Shown: in pieces, positions 18,034 through 27,727 of the stretch | Layout: each line of letters opens with the position of its first letter | Numbering within the stretch: position 1 is the stretch's first letter | From: Heyndrickxia coagulans 36D1 | Lineage (GTDB): Bacteria; Bacillota; Bacilli; Bacillales; Bacillaceae_C | Direction: 5' to 3' | Length of the DNA: 64,000 bases | Assembly (NCBI RefSeq): GCF_000169195.2 | Contig: NC_016023.1 | Span: 3,224,001-3,288,000 of the forward strand | The notes under the pieces: generated by a model | Database searches by the model: none | Seen by the model: the letters and a program-made list of their open reading frames with translations, nothing else | Told to the model about the DNA's origin: nothing | Translations under genes and position numbers: made by a program

Positions 18034-19071
18034 ATGTTGAAAATAGGGATTGTCGGGGCAAACGGATACAGCGGTGCGGAACTTGTCAGACTTCTTGCCC
18101 GCCATCCCCGCGCACAACTGGAAATGTTGATATCGCACCGCACAAAAGGCACGATGCTGACCGCACATTACCCGCATTTCCAGCAAATCATAGAAGCCGG
18201 ATTGGAAGACATGGTTCCGGATGAAATCGCAGGCAGGGTAGAACTATTGTTTTTCGCAACGCCGTCTGGGGTAGCCAAAAACTGGGTACCACGGTTTGTT
18301 GATAAAGGTTTAAAGTGTATCGACCTGTCCGGGGATTTCAGGCTGGATGGGGAAGCGTACAGGCAATGGTATAAACGCGAACCCGCCCCGCAAAAAGAGC
18401 TGGATAAAGCTATCTACGGCCTTTCAGAAATGAATGCGGACAGGATAAAAGAGGCTCAACTGATCGCCAATCCCGGCTGCTTCCCGACCGCAGCGCTTTT
18501 AGGACTTCTCCCGCCTGTTCAAGGGGGGTTCATCGATACTTCCTTTATTGTGATTGATGGTAAAACCGGTGTTTCCGGTGCGGGAAGAACCCCTTCTCTA
18601 GGCAACTTGTTTACTGAAGTAAATGAAAATACCGGTGCGTACAAAGTCGGAAGCCACCAGCATACACCGGAAATCGAGCGGTTCATCAAGGCGTTTGCCG
18701 GAAAAGAAGCGAAAATTTCATTTACGCCCCATCTTATTCCGATGACGAGGGGGATTCTTTGCACGATATACGCGCCTTTAGCAAAAAAAGTCACCACCGA
18801 AGATGTCCGCCAATATTATAGGAAAGTGTATAAAGGCCGGAAATTTATCCGGATCAGGCCGGCTGGTTCTTTTCCATCTACAAAGGAAGTATACGCCTCA
18901 AATTACTGTGATATAGGCGTCCATGTGGATGAACGGACGGGGAGGCTCGTGGTCATTTCTGCCATTGACAATCTTGTAAAAGGTGCAAGCGGGCAGGCAA
19001 TCCAAAATATGAATCTGCTTTTCGGGCTGGAAGAAGATACAGGGCTCGACCATGTTCCGGTTTATCCATAA
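18034..19071 (+). CDS. argC: N-acetyl-gamma-glutamyl-phosphate reductase
   Basis: 345 residues, identical in length to B. subtilis ArgC. The Rossmann start GIVGANGYSGAELV binds NADPH, and Cys149 (ANPGCFPTA) is the thioester nucleophile. It carries out step 3 of arginine synthesis, reducing N-acetylglutamyl phosphate to the semialdehyde. ATG 18034 is 6 bases after GGGAG; ATG 18028 abuts it. First gene of argCJBD-carAB-argF, all on one strand with short gaps or overlaps. Confidence 0.97.
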   Translation: MLKIGIVGANGYSGAELVRLLARHPRAQLEMLISHRTKGTMLTAHYPHFQQIIEAGLEDMVPDEIAGRVELLFFATPSGVAKNWVPRFVDKGLKCIDLSGDFRLDGEAYRQWYKREPAPQKELDKAIYGLSEMNADRIKEAQLIANPGCFPTAALLGLLPPVQGGFIDTSFIVIDGKTGVSGAGRTPSLGNLFTEVNENTGAYKVGSHQHTPEIERFIKAFAGKEAKISFTPHLIPMTRGILCTIYAPLAKKVTTEDVRQYYRKVYKGRKFIRIRPAGSFPSTKEVYASNYCDIGVHVDERTGRLVVISAIDNLVKGASGQAIQNMNLLFGLEEDTGLDHVPVYP

Positions 19072-19110
19072 GGCAATCTTAAACATACCGTTTATATATG
19101 GAGGATGGCA

Positions 19111-20349
19111 ATGAATCAATTATATGAAAAAGAAAGTACTGCATTTTTTACGAAAACAGACGGAAACATCTCGAGCCCGGCAGGATTTTTTGCCGGTGGG
19201 CTCCATTGCGGCATTAAAAGAAAACGTCCGGATCTTGGGTGGCTTTACTCCGCTGTCCCGGCACAAGCGGCTGCGGTCTACACGACGAATCAGTTTCAAG
19301 CTGCACCCATCCAGATTACAAAAGAAAGCATTATGGAAAGTGGGAAGCTGTCCGGCATCATTGTGAATTCGGGAAACGCGAACTCCTTTACAGGCAATGA
19401 AGGCCTCCGCCACGCCCGCCTGATGCGGGAATGGTTCGCCGCTCAAATCGGCGTAAACGAAAGCCTGATCGGCGTTGCCTCAACAGGTGTCATTGGCGAG
19501 CTTTTACCGGTTGAAAAAATTGAAACCGGCATTCGCCGTATCGAGAAAGAGGGCACATCCCATCCGGACCTTTTTGAAAAAGCGATACTTACGACGGACA
19601 CCTTTCAAAAACGCGCCTGCGTAACGCTTGAAATTGATGGGAAAACGGTCACGGTTGCCGGCTGCGCCAAAGGATCGGGGATGATCCATCCGAACATGGC
19701 AACGATGCTCGCTTTTATCACGACAGACGCCAAAGTTGAGGCCGCTGCATTGCAAAACCTGCTGAAACAAACGGTCGATGAAACGTTCAATATGATCACG
19801 GTGGACGGCGACACAAGCACAAATGACATGGTCGTTGTAATGGCAAACGGGCTGGCCGGAAACGATACGCTTTCCTATGCACACCCGGATTGGAAGAAAT
19901 TCGCAGAAAGCTTTGCCTATATTGCCCGGGAACTTGCCAAACAAATTGCAAGAGACGGGGAAGGCGCGACGAAACTGGTTGAAGTCTGTGTAACCGGGGC
20001 TGAAACGGAAAAAGAGGCACAAACGGTCGCAAAAACCGTTATCGGCTCAAATTTGGTAAAAGCTGCTGTCTTTGGCGCCGATGCGAACTGGGGAAGGATT
20101 ATCAATGCGATCGGATACAGCGGTGTCCAAGTGGATGAACAAACGCTTTCTATCCGCATCGGCGGGATTCCCGTAGTGGAAAAGGGCATGCCGGCTTCCT
20201 ATTCCGAAGACGAGGCACATGCCTATTTAAAGGAAAATGATAAAATCTGTATCGCCATCGACCTTGGTGCCGGAACTTGCCAGGGTACTGCATGGGGATG
20301 CGACCTGACCTATGATTATGTGAAAATCAATGCTACTTATCGCTCATAA
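19111..20349 (+). CDS. argJ: Bifunctional ornithine acetyltransferase/N-acetylglutamate synthase
   Basis: 412 residues. ArgJ is self-cleaving: the conserved KGSGMIHPNMATML places the cut between Ala197 and Thr198, Thr198 becoming the nucleophile. It recycles the acetyl group from acetylornithine to glutamate and, in thermophilic bacilli, can also use acetyl-CoA. The start uses GGAGG before ATG 19111. It follows argC by 39 bp in the same operon. Whether it is mono- or bifunctional cannot be told from sequence. Confidence 0.96.
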   Translation: MNQLYEKESTAFFTKTDGNISSPAGFFAGGLHCGIKRKRPDLGWLYSAVPAQAAAVYTTNQFQAAPIQITKESIMESGKLSGIIVNSGNANSFTGNEGLRHARLMREWFAAQIGVNESLIGVASTGVIGELLPVEKIETGIRRIEKEGTSHPDLFEKAILTTDTFQKRACVTLEIDGKTVTVAGCAKGSGMIHPNMATMLAFITTDAKVEAAALQNLLKQTVDETFNMITVDGDTSTNDMVVVMANGLAGNDTLSYAHPDWKKFAESFAYIARELAKQIARDGEGATKLVEVCVTGAETEKEAQTVAKTVIGSNLVKAAVFGADANWGRIINAIGYSGVQVDEQTLSIRIGGIPVVEKGMPASYSEDEAHAYLKENDKICIAIDLGAGTCQGTAWGCDLTYDYVKINATYRS

Positions 20350-20413
20350 TGTTTGTGCACGCATTGTTGCATAATTATACAATTCAATAACTATTTATAA
20401 GGGGTTGGCCAAA

Positions 20414-21202
20414 TTGGCATACGTTGTCATCAAGTGCGGCGGCAGCATTCTCCATCAGCTGCCGGATGCATTTTTTGAAAATCTGGTGCAAATCAAAGCG
20501 CGATTCGGGCTTGAACCTGTCATCGTTCACGGCGGGGGACCGGCGATCTCAGCCATGTTGGAAAAAATGCAGATCAAAACGCAATTTAAAAACGGGTTGC
20601 GCGTTACGACCGAGCCGGTGTTAAACGTCGTTGAGATGGTGCTTTCCGGCTCCATCAACAAATGGATTACGCGCCGGCTCTCGCAGGCGGGGGCCAAAGC
20701 GGTCGGCATCAGCGGAACCGACTCACGGCTTTTAACTGCCAGGAAGATTGAGACACCGAATCTCGGGTATGTCGGGGAAATCGAATCTGTAAACGAACAG
20801 GTGCTGCTTGCTTTATTGCGACAGCAGTTTATCCCAGTCATTTCCCCGGTTGCGACGGATAAAAACGGCCAGCGCCTGAATGTCAATGCTGATTTGGCAG
20901 CAGCCGCGGTTGCCCGGAAAATGAACGCGCGTGTTTGGATGGTGACGGATGTCCCCGGGGTCATGATGGAAGGGAAAGTGCTCCCTTATCTTACCCCCGG
21001 ACAGGTTGACGGGCTCATCCAAAAACAAGTCATTACCGGTGGCATGATTCCGAAAGTCCGGGCAGCAGCGGAATGCATCCGGTCCGGCGTAAAAGAAGTG
21101 GTGATTGTGGACGGGACAGAAGAAGACAGCCTCCTGTTTTTGGCAGGCGGCGGAAAAACCGGGACGAAATTTACAGGGAACGGGGTTTTGATCGATGGAT
21201 AA
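20414..21202 (+). CDS. argB: Acetylglutamate kinase
   Basis: 262 residues from TTG 20414, which has AAGGGG 9 bases upstream; TTG 20405 abuts the site and ATG starts are absent. The amino-acid kinase fold shows VIKCGGS, VHGGGP, and a C-terminal TGGMIPKVRAAAE that closes on ATP. It phosphorylates N-acetylglutamate (step 2). It lacks the N-terminal helix seen in arginine-inhibited hexameric kinases, so it is probably the non-inhibited dimeric type, consistent with control by AhrC instead. It overlaps argD by 8 bases. Confidence 0.95.
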   Translation: MAYVVIKCGGSILHQLPDAFFENLVQIKARFGLEPVIVHGGGPAISAMLEKMQIKTQFKNGLRVTTEPVLNVVEMVLSGSINKWITRRLSQAGAKAVGISGTDSRLLTARKIETPNLGYVGEIESVNEQVLLALLRQQFIPVISPVATDKNGQRLNVNADLAAAAVARKMNARVWMVTDVPGVMMEGKVLPYLTPGQVDGLIQKQVITGGMIPKVRAAAECIRSGVKEVVIVDGTEEDSLLFLAGGGKTGTKFTGNGVLIDG

Positions 21203-22391
21203 GATGACGCAAACGGTAAAAAAGCAAGCACTTATGCAAACGTACAGCCGGACGCCGGTAAAGTTTGTAAAAGGAAAAGGCAGTTATGTATGGGATGAAA
21301 ATGGAGAAAAATATTTGGATTTTACTTCAGGCATTGCCGTTTGCAATCTCGGCCATGTCCCCGAAAAGGTAAAAACCAAGGTGACCGGCCAGCTGGACCA
21401 AATCTGGCATACTTCCAATCTGTTTGAAATCGGGCCGCAGGAAGAGCTGGCTGAAAAACTAGCAGCACAAAGCGTATTTGACCGGGTGTTTTTCGCAAAC
21501 AGCGGCGCGGAAGCCAATGAAGCGGCGATCAAACTGGCCCGCCTTGATGCAAAAAAACGCGGAAAATCGGGGCCCATCGTCACCTTCAAGGCTTCGTTCC
21601 ACGGCCGGACACTCGGGACATTGTCGGCAACGGCACAGGAAAAAATCCAGCATGGCTTTGAACCGCTTGTGCCGGGATTCACCTATTTGCCGTTTAACGA
21701 CATCACGGCACTCCGCGATCTCGAAAAGCTTAAGCCCATTGCCGTCATGTTTGAACTGATTCAGGGGGAAGGCGGCGTCATCCCTGCGGAACAGGATTGG
21801 GTGGATGCCCTTGTCCGCACGTGCAGAAAGAACGATTGTTTAATCATTGTAGATGAAGTGCAGACGGGCATGGGCCGTACCGGTACACTGTTTGCCTATG
21901 AACAGTACGGCTTCGAACCGGATATCATGACGCTTGCAAAAGGGCTGGGGTCCGGCATTCCGATTGGCGCCATGCTCGCGAAAGAAAAAATCGCGCAAAG
22001 CTTTACGCCCGGTACGCACGGCAGCACTTTTGGCGGCAACCCGCTATCTGCGACAGCCGGTCTGGCAACGCTTGAAACGTTTGCGGAAGAAAATATCATC
22101 GAACATGTCCAAAAACAAAGCATCGATTTTTGGACAAAATTGGAAGACTTGAAGACGCAATTTTCTTTTATTAAAGAAATCCGCGGGAAAGGGCTGATGG
22201 CCGGCCTTGAAACGGAAATGGAAGCTGTAAAAATCACCCGGGCGGCATTGGCTGAGCATTTGCTTGTATTAACAGCAGGCCCGCATGTTGTCCGTCTGTT
22301 GCCGCCGCTTGTTATTACGGAAAAGGAAACGGCGCTTTTTGCAGAAAAAATGAAAACTGTTTTTACTAAGGCAAGCCAAAACAATCTTTAA
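21195..22391 (+). CDS. argD: Acetylornithine aminotransferase
   Basis: 398 residues, class III PLP aminotransferase. PLP contacts are NSGAEANEAAIKLAR, IVDEVQTGMGRTG and the Schiff-base Lys in MTLAKGLGSGIPIGA (near 245). It converts N-acetylglutamate semialdehyde to N-acetylornithine. The start lies inside argB (8-bp overlap), so translation is coupled. Confidence 0.96.
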   Translation: MDKMTQTVKKQALMQTYSRTPVKFVKGKGSYVWDENGEKYLDFTSGIAVCNLGHVPEKVKTKVTGQLDQIWHTSNLFEIGPQEELAEKLAAQSVFDRVFFANSGAEANEAAIKLARLDAKKRGKSGPIVTFKASFHGRTLGTLSATAQEKIQHGFEPLVPGFTYLPFNDITALRDLEKLKPIAVMFELIQGEGGVIPAEQDWVDALVRTCRKNDCLIIVDEVQTGMGRTGTLFAYEQYGFEPDIMTLAKGLGSGIPIGAMLAKEKIAQSFTPGTHGSTFGGNPLSATAGLATLETFAEENIIEHVQKQSIDFWTKLEDLKTQFSFIKEIRGKGLMAGLETEMEAVKITRAALAEHLLVLTAGPHVVRLLPPLVITEKETALFAEKMKTVFTKASQNNL

Positions 22392-22421
22392 CCGGCAAAG
22401 AGACAAGGGAGGACAGACATC

Positions 22422-23498
22422 GTGACAAGCGGATATCTTATTCTTGAAACGGGAGAAATTTTTGAAGGCTTTTTTGCGGGAAACCCCGCTGAAACAACGG
22501 GAGAAGTGGTATTTAACACCGGCATGACGGGGTACCAGGAAATGCTCACCGACCCGTCGTACACCGGGCAGATTCTGGTGTTTTGTTACCCTTTAATCGG
22601 CAATTACGGCGTAAACGGCGATGATCACGAAAGCAAAAGCATCTCGGCGCGCGCGGTTGTGACCGGTGAAATATGCGCAAGCCCGAGTTTTTATAAAGTG
22701 GAAAAGACGGCCCTATCCTTTTTGGAAAAGTCGGGTGTCCCTTGCCTTGCAGGAGTGGACACGCGCGCGCTTGTAAAAACGATCAGAAAACGCGGCACTG
22801 TGCGCGGCCTTGTTTCAACGTCCCGCGATCAAAAAGTGCCATGCGGCGGCGATGAATTTTTCGTAGCCGAAGTGGCCATAAAACAACCGGAAACGTATGG
22901 AGATGGCCCTTTGCACATTGCTTTGATGGATTTCGGCTACAAAAAATCCATTTTGCAATACTTGCTTGACCGCAACTGCAAAGTGACCGTCGTGCCCTTT
23001 GATTTTACGGCAAAACAAATGGCGGAACTTGCACCTGACGGCATTGTCATTTCAAACGGCCCTGGGGATCCTGCTAAACTAGCCGAGTGGCTGCCGGAAA
23101 TCAAAAAAGTAAGCGCCGCTTATCCGGTGCTTGGCATTTGCCTCGGCCACCAGCTATTGGCACTCGCTTACGGGGCAAAGACGAAAAAGCTGCCGTTCGG
23201 CCACAGGGGCGGCAACCATCCGGTTAAAGATTTAAAGACTGGAAAAGTGTTGATGACAGCCCAAAACCATGGCTATGTTGTCGATGAAGCATCACTTGCC
23301 GGATCGGAACTCGAGCTTTCCTTTAAGAATGTGAATGACGGCACGGTTGAAGGCTGCATCCATCCGGACTTGCCGGTCTATTCCGTCCAGTTCCACCCGG
23401 AAGCACATCCGGGGCCGCGTGATTCCGAATACATTTTTGACCACTTTTTACAACGAGTACAACAAAGAGCGGGAGTTTTGTCTTATGCCATTCAATAA
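22422..23498 (+). CDS. carA: Carbamoyl-phosphate synthase small subunit (arginine-specific)
   Basis: 358 residues. The C-terminal class-I glutaminase has the nucleophile Cys in LGICLGHQLLALA and the His-Glu pair in VQFHPEAHPGP. It hydrolyses glutamine and passes ammonia to CarB. GTG start with GGGAGG upstream. It lies within the arginine operon, so this is the arginine paralogue rather than the pyrimidine one. It overlaps carB by 14 bases. Confidence 0.96.
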   Translation: MTSGYLILETGEIFEGFFAGNPAETTGEVVFNTGMTGYQEMLTDPSYTGQILVFCYPLIGNYGVNGDDHESKSISARAVVTGEICASPSFYKVEKTALSFLEKSGVPCLAGVDTRALVKTIRKRGTVRGLVSTSRDQKVPCGGDEFFVAEVAIKQPETYGDGPLHIALMDFGYKKSILQYLLDRNCKVTVVPFDFTAKQMAELAPDGIVISNGPGDPAKLAEWLPEIKKVSAAYPVLGICLGHQLLALAYGAKTKKLPFGHRGGNHPVKDLKTGKVLMTAQNHGYVVDEASLAGSELELSFKNVNDGTVEGCIHPDLPVYSVQFHPEAHPGPRDSEYIFDHFLQRVQQRAGVLSYAIQ

Positions 23499-26400
23499 AT
23501 CGATCAAAAAAGTGCTTGTGATCGGCTCCGGCCCGATTGTTATCGGCCAGGCCGCCGAATTTGATTATGCGGGTACGCAGAGCTGCCTTGCCTTGAAAGA
23601 AGAAGGAATTGAAGTCGTGCTTGTCAACAGCAATCCGGCAACGATCATGACTGATGAAGAAATGGCCGACCGGATTTATTTTGACCCGCTGACGGTGGAG
23701 TCGATAGAACAGATTTTACAAAAAGAGCGTCCGGACGGCATTATCGGGACATTGGGCGGGCAAACCGGCCTGAATCTCACCGTCCAGCTCTATGAAGCGG
23801 GGATTCTCGATAAGTATGGGGTACAATTGCTCGGGACACCGGTGGATTCGATCCAGAAGGGGGAAGACCGCGAAAAGTTCCGCCAGTTGATGCTTGATAT
23901 CGGGGAACCGATCCCGCCGTCAAAAATTGTGGAAAATATGGAAGACGGGCTGGCATTTGCGAAAAAAATCGGCTACCCCGTCATTATCCGCCCCGCTTAT
24001 ACGCTTGGCGGCTCCGGCGGGGGATTTGCAGCCAATGATGAAGAACTTCGGGAAGTGCTCCAGCGCGGCCTTGACCTGAGCCCGATCCACCAGGTGCTGC
24101 TTGAAAAAAGCATCAAAGGCTGGAAAGAAATTGAATACGAAGTCGTGCGCGATGCAAACGACACGTGCATCATTGTCTGCAATATGGAAAATATCGATCC
24201 GGTCGGAGTGCATACGGGCGACTCGATTGTGGTCGCGCCATCGCAGACTTTATCGGATGTGCAGTACCAGCTGCTCCGGGACGCTTCTTTAAAAGTGATT
24301 CGCGCGCTCGGGGTGATCGGCGGGTGCAACATCCAATTTGCGCTCGATCCCCACTCCGACCAGTACAATATTATTGAAGTCAATCCGCGCGTCAGCCGGT
24401 CATCCGCCTTGGCTTCGAAAGCAACCGGTTACCCGATCGCCCGCATTGCCACGAAATGCGCAATCGGCTATCATCTGGATGAAATTTTAAACCCGGTAAC
24501 CGGCAACACGTTTGCTTCCTTCGAACCGGCCCTTGATTATGTTGTCGTGAAAATTCCGCGCTTTCCGTTCGACAAATTTACGGAAGCGGACCGGAAACTT
24601 GGCACGCAAATGAAGGCGACCGGCGAAGCAATGGCGATCGACCGCACATTTGAAGGAGCGCTTAACAAAGGAATCCGTTCGCTTGAACTCGGGCTTTCAG
24701 GTCTGTTCTATCCGGCGCTTGCTGAAAAACAGCCGGATGATTTGGTCCCACTTTTAACGGAAGCGACCGATATCCGCCTGTTTGCGGTGGCGGAAGCGAT
24801 GCGTAAAGGCATGGCGCTGGATGACATTGAAAAATACACGGAAATCGACCGCTGGTTTCTTGAAAAAATAAAAAATATCGTGGATATGGAAGAAACATGC
24901 AAGCAATATACGATCGATACGATGCCGGCTGCTTTGCTGCGCGCAGCCAAAAAAATGAACATCAGTGATGAGTGTCTTTCGGCATTATGCGGATGCAGCG
25001 AAAAAGCGGTGCGCGAAAAAAGAAAACAGCTCGGGCTTATGCCGGTTTATAAACTTGTGGACACCTGTGCCGCCGAGTTTGAGGCGCAAACGCCGTACTA
25101 CTATTCCACCTGGGGCGGCCGGGATGAAGTGGAAGTATCAAACCGCCCGAAAGTGCTGATCATCGGTTCCGGACCGATCCGCATTGGGCAGGGAATTGAA
25201 TTTGATTACTGCTCGGTCCATGCCGTTATGGCGCTCAAACAACTTGGCTATGAAACGATTGTTGTAAACAACAATCCGGAAACGGTCAGCACCGATTTTT
25301 CAATGGCGGATAAATTGTATTTTGACCCGCTGCGCCCGGAAGATTTGCTGCATATTATTGAAAAAGAGCAGGTGGCAGGCGTCTTCACGCAATTCGGCGG
25401 CCAGACCGCGATCAATGTCGCATCGAGCCTTGAAGCTGAAGGCGTGAAACTGTTTGGAACGAACGTGGAACAAATCGACCAGCTTGAGGATCGCAACCTT
25501 TTTTACAAGCTGCTGGATGAGCTTGGCATTCCGCATATTAAAGGGCATACCGCCTATGATGCAGAAGAACTGAAACGGGGGGCAAAAGACCTGTCGTTTC
25601 CGGTGCTTGTCCGCCCGTCCTATGTTATTGGCGGACAGTCAATGTTCATTTTTTACCACGAAGACGAACTCAACGCTTATGCGGATGCGTTGAAGTACGC
25701 AAGCGAAAAAAGCTGGCCGCTTATGATTGACCAGTATTTGCCGGGTACGGAATGCGAACTCGACTGCATTTGTGACGGGGAGAAGGTGCTCATCCCGGGC
25801 ATTTTTGAACATATTGAAAAAGCGGGCGTCCACTCCGGCGACAGCATGGCCGTTTATCCGCCCCAGCATTTAAGCCCGTCTGTGCAGGAAACGCTTATCC
25901 GGTATGCCGAAAAAATCTGTTTAAAGGGCAAAATCAAAGGCATTGCCAATATCCAGTTTTTAATTTATGAAGGGACCGTTTATGTGCTGGAAGTGAATCC
26001 GCGTGCTTCAAGAACCGTCCCAATTTTAAGCAAAGTCACCGGCATTCCGATGATTGATCTCGCCATTGCCATACAACTCGGAAAACCGCTTGCAGAAAAA
26101 GGGCTTCCTGCACCGCCGGAACTTGTCGCCGTGAAGGCACCGGTATTTTCCTATATAAAACTGAAAGATGTCGACCCTGTTTTAGGGCCTGAAATGAAAT
26201 CAACAGGCGAAGTGCTCGGCCTTGCCCGGACATTCGGGGAAGCACTCGAAAAAACGCTTCTGTCCGTCCAAGATCCGGTGTTTGAGCCGCCGCTTGAAGA
26301 ACAATTTGTATTTTGCTCGGTGACGGACCGCGAAAAAGCAGCCGCGCTCCCGGTATTGAAAACATTGGCGGACAGAGGCTACCGGATTGCCGCAACGGAA

Positions 26401-26688
26401 CATACGGCCCGGTTCCTGGCGAAAAACGGCGTGGCGGCGGAAACAGTAGGCCTTGAGGATGCCTCCGCCTTTTTCGAACAGCAACCCGTGACCGCTGCGG
26501 TGGTCATCCCGACAAAAGGGCGGGACCAAAGAAGGGGCGGCAGCAAGCTGCGTGAAGCAGCGATGCGTTTCCATATTCCGCTGTTTACCTGTCTGGATAC
26601 ATTGGAAGCCATTACCCGCTATGCCACAGGGACAACGCCAAAAGTGGCCCCGCTTCACGATTTTAACCGTATAAAAGCAGAAGTTTAG
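23485..26688 (+). CDS. carB: Carbamoyl-phosphate synthase large subunit (arginine-specific)
   Basis: 1,067 residues with the usual duplicated layout: ATP-grasp half 1 (VLVIGSGPIVIGQAAEFDYAG start), an oligomerisation segment (about 400-550), ATP-grasp half 2 (VLIIGSGPIRIGQGIEFDYC) and a C-terminal MGS-like allosteric domain from about 930. It makes carbamoyl phosphate from bicarbonate, ammonia and two ATP. The ATG at 23485 is chosen since the earlier in-frame start is buried in carA. The last domain is shorter than in the pyrimidine-type enzyme, fitting lack of UMP control. Confidence 0.96.
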   Translation: MPFNKSIKKVLVIGSGPIVIGQAAEFDYAGTQSCLALKEEGIEVVLVNSNPATIMTDEEMADRIYFDPLTVESIEQILQKERPDGIIGTLGGQTGLNLTVQLYEAGILDKYGVQLLGTPVDSIQKGEDREKFRQLMLDIGEPIPPSKIVENMEDGLAFAKKIGYPVIIRPAYTLGGSGGGFAANDEELREVLQRGLDLSPIHQVLLEKSIKGWKEIEYEVVRDANDTCIIVCNMENIDPVGVHTGDSIVVAPSQTLSDVQYQLLRDASLKVIRALGVIGGCNIQFALDPHSDQYNIIEVNPRVSRSSALASKATGYPIARIATKCAIGYHLDEILNPVTGNTFASFEPALDYVVVKIPRFPFDKFTEADRKLGTQMKATGEAMAIDRTFEGALNKGIRSLELGLSGLFYPALAEKQPDDLVPLLTEATDIRLFAVAEAMRKGMALDDIEKYTEIDRWFLEKIKNIVDMEETCKQYTIDTMPAALLRAAKKMNISDECLSALCGCSEKAVREKRKQLGLMPVYKLVDTCAAEFEAQTPYYYSTWGGRDEVEVSNRPKVLIIGSGPIRIGQGIEFDYCSVHAVMALKQLGYETIVVNNNPETVSTDFSMADKLYFDPLRPEDLLHIIEKEQVAGVFTQFGGQTAINVASSLEAEGVKLFGTNVEQIDQLEDRNLFYKLLDELGIPHIKGHTAYDAEELKRGAKDLSFPVLVRPSYVIGGQSMFIFYHEDELNAYADALKYASEKSWPLMIDQYLPGTECELDCICDGEKVLIPGIFEHIEKAGVHSGDSMAVYPPQHLSPSVQETLIRYAEKICLKGKIKGIANIQFLIYEGTVYVLEVNPRASRTVPILSKVTGIPMIDLAIAIQLGKPLAEKGLPAPPELVAVKAPVFSYIKLKDVDPVLGPEMKSTGEVLGLARTFGEALEKTLLSVQDPVFEPPLEEQFVFCSVTDREKAAALPVLKTLADRGYRIAATEHTARFLAKNGVAAETVGLEDASAFFEQQPVTAAVVIPTKGRDQRRGGSKLREAAMRFHIPLFTCLDTLEAITRYATGTTPKVAPLHDFNRIKAEV

Positions 26689-26705
26689 CAGAAAGGAAGA
26701 TACAG

Positions 26706-27659
26706 ATGGCGACATTGGCCCGTACGAAAAAGAAAGATTTTTTAACAATCGGCGCGCTGCAGGAAGAGGAGCTGAACGATCTGCTCCAGGAAGCGGCCGC
26801 TTTAAAAAAAGCGCATAAAGAAGGGAAGGAGACCCCGTACTTAAAAGGGAAAGTGCTCGGTATGATTTTTGAAAAATCATCCACGCGCACCCGGGTTTCA
26901 TTTGAAGCCGGCATGCTCCAGCTCGGCGGCCACGCTCTTTTCCTCAGTTCAAGGGATATTCAGCTCGGGCGCGGTGAGACGATCCATGACACGGCAAAAG
27001 TGTTGTCGCGTTATGTCGACTGCCTGATGATCCGCACATTCGCGCACGAAACCATCGAATCTTTTGCGCGCCACGCAGATGTCCCTGTGATCAACGGGCT
27101 GACCGATCTGCACCATCCGACCCAGGTTTTGGCCGATTTGCTGACCATTCAGGAATATAAAGGACAACTGGCCGGGCTCAAAATCTGCTACCTCGGGGAC
27201 GGCAATAACAATATGTGCCACTCATTGCTCGAGGGGGCGGCAAAGGCGGGTATGCATATGTCCGTCGCTGCCCCGGAAGGCTATTTGCCGAATGCCGGCA
27301 TTCTTGCCGGGGCTCAAAAAGAAGCGGCCAAAAAAGGGGTCTGTATTGAAATGGGCCAAAACCCGGAAGAAATGATCCGGAATGCCGATGTGGTCATCAC
27401 CGATGTGTGGGCGAGCATGGGGCAGGAAGACGAAACGAAGAAACGGCTCGAAGATTTACAAGATTATCAGGTAAATGAATCATTATGCAAACTGGCAAAA
27501 AAAGATTTTCTTTTCCTCCATTGCCTGCCCGCCCACCGCGGCGAAGAAGTCACGGAGGCGGTCATTGACGGCCCGCATTCCGCGGTTTTTGACGAGGCGG
27601 AGAACCGGCTCCATGCCCATAAAGCCATTTTAAAAAAACTACTGGAAAATGTTGAATGA
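26706..27659 (+). CDS. argF: Ornithine carbamoyltransferase
   Basis: 317 residues. The carbamoyl-phosphate loop is SSTRTR (59-63), followed by HPTQVLADLLT, and the ornithine-binding HCLPAHRGEEV near the C-terminus. It makes citrulline. AGAAAGGAAG precedes the ATG, 17 bp after carB. It ends the first arginine operon; an ARG box follows before argG and no terminator is visible, so read-through is possible. Confidence 0.97.
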   Translation: MATLARTKKKDFLTIGALQEEELNDLLQEAAALKKAHKEGKETPYLKGKVLGMIFEKSSTRTRVSFEAGMLQLGGHALFLSSRDIQLGRGETIHDTAKVLSRYVDCLMIRTFAHETIESFARHADVPVINGLTDLHHPTQVLADLLTIQEYKGQLAGLKICYLGDGNNNMCHSLLEGAAKAGMHMSVAAPEGYLPNAGILAGAQKEAAKKGVCIEMGQNPEEMIRNADVVITDVWASMGQEDETKKRLEDLQDYQVNESLCKLAKKDFLFLHCLPAHRGEEVTEAVIDGPHSAVFDEAENRLHAHKAILKKLLENVE

Positions 27660-27665
27660 ATCCGA

Positions 27666-27689
27666 TATAATGGGTGTATAAAAATTCAA
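27666..27689 (+). promoter_or_regulatory. ARG box and probable argG promoter
   Basis: TGTATAAAAATTCA (27675-27688) is a perfect 14-base ARG box core. TATAAT (27666-27671) lies just before it; the -35 is poor. AhrC repression of argG is expected. Confidence 0.75.
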
Positions 27690-27727
27690 CTTCAATATTA
27701 ATTATACAAAGAGGCAGGGAGAGAGAA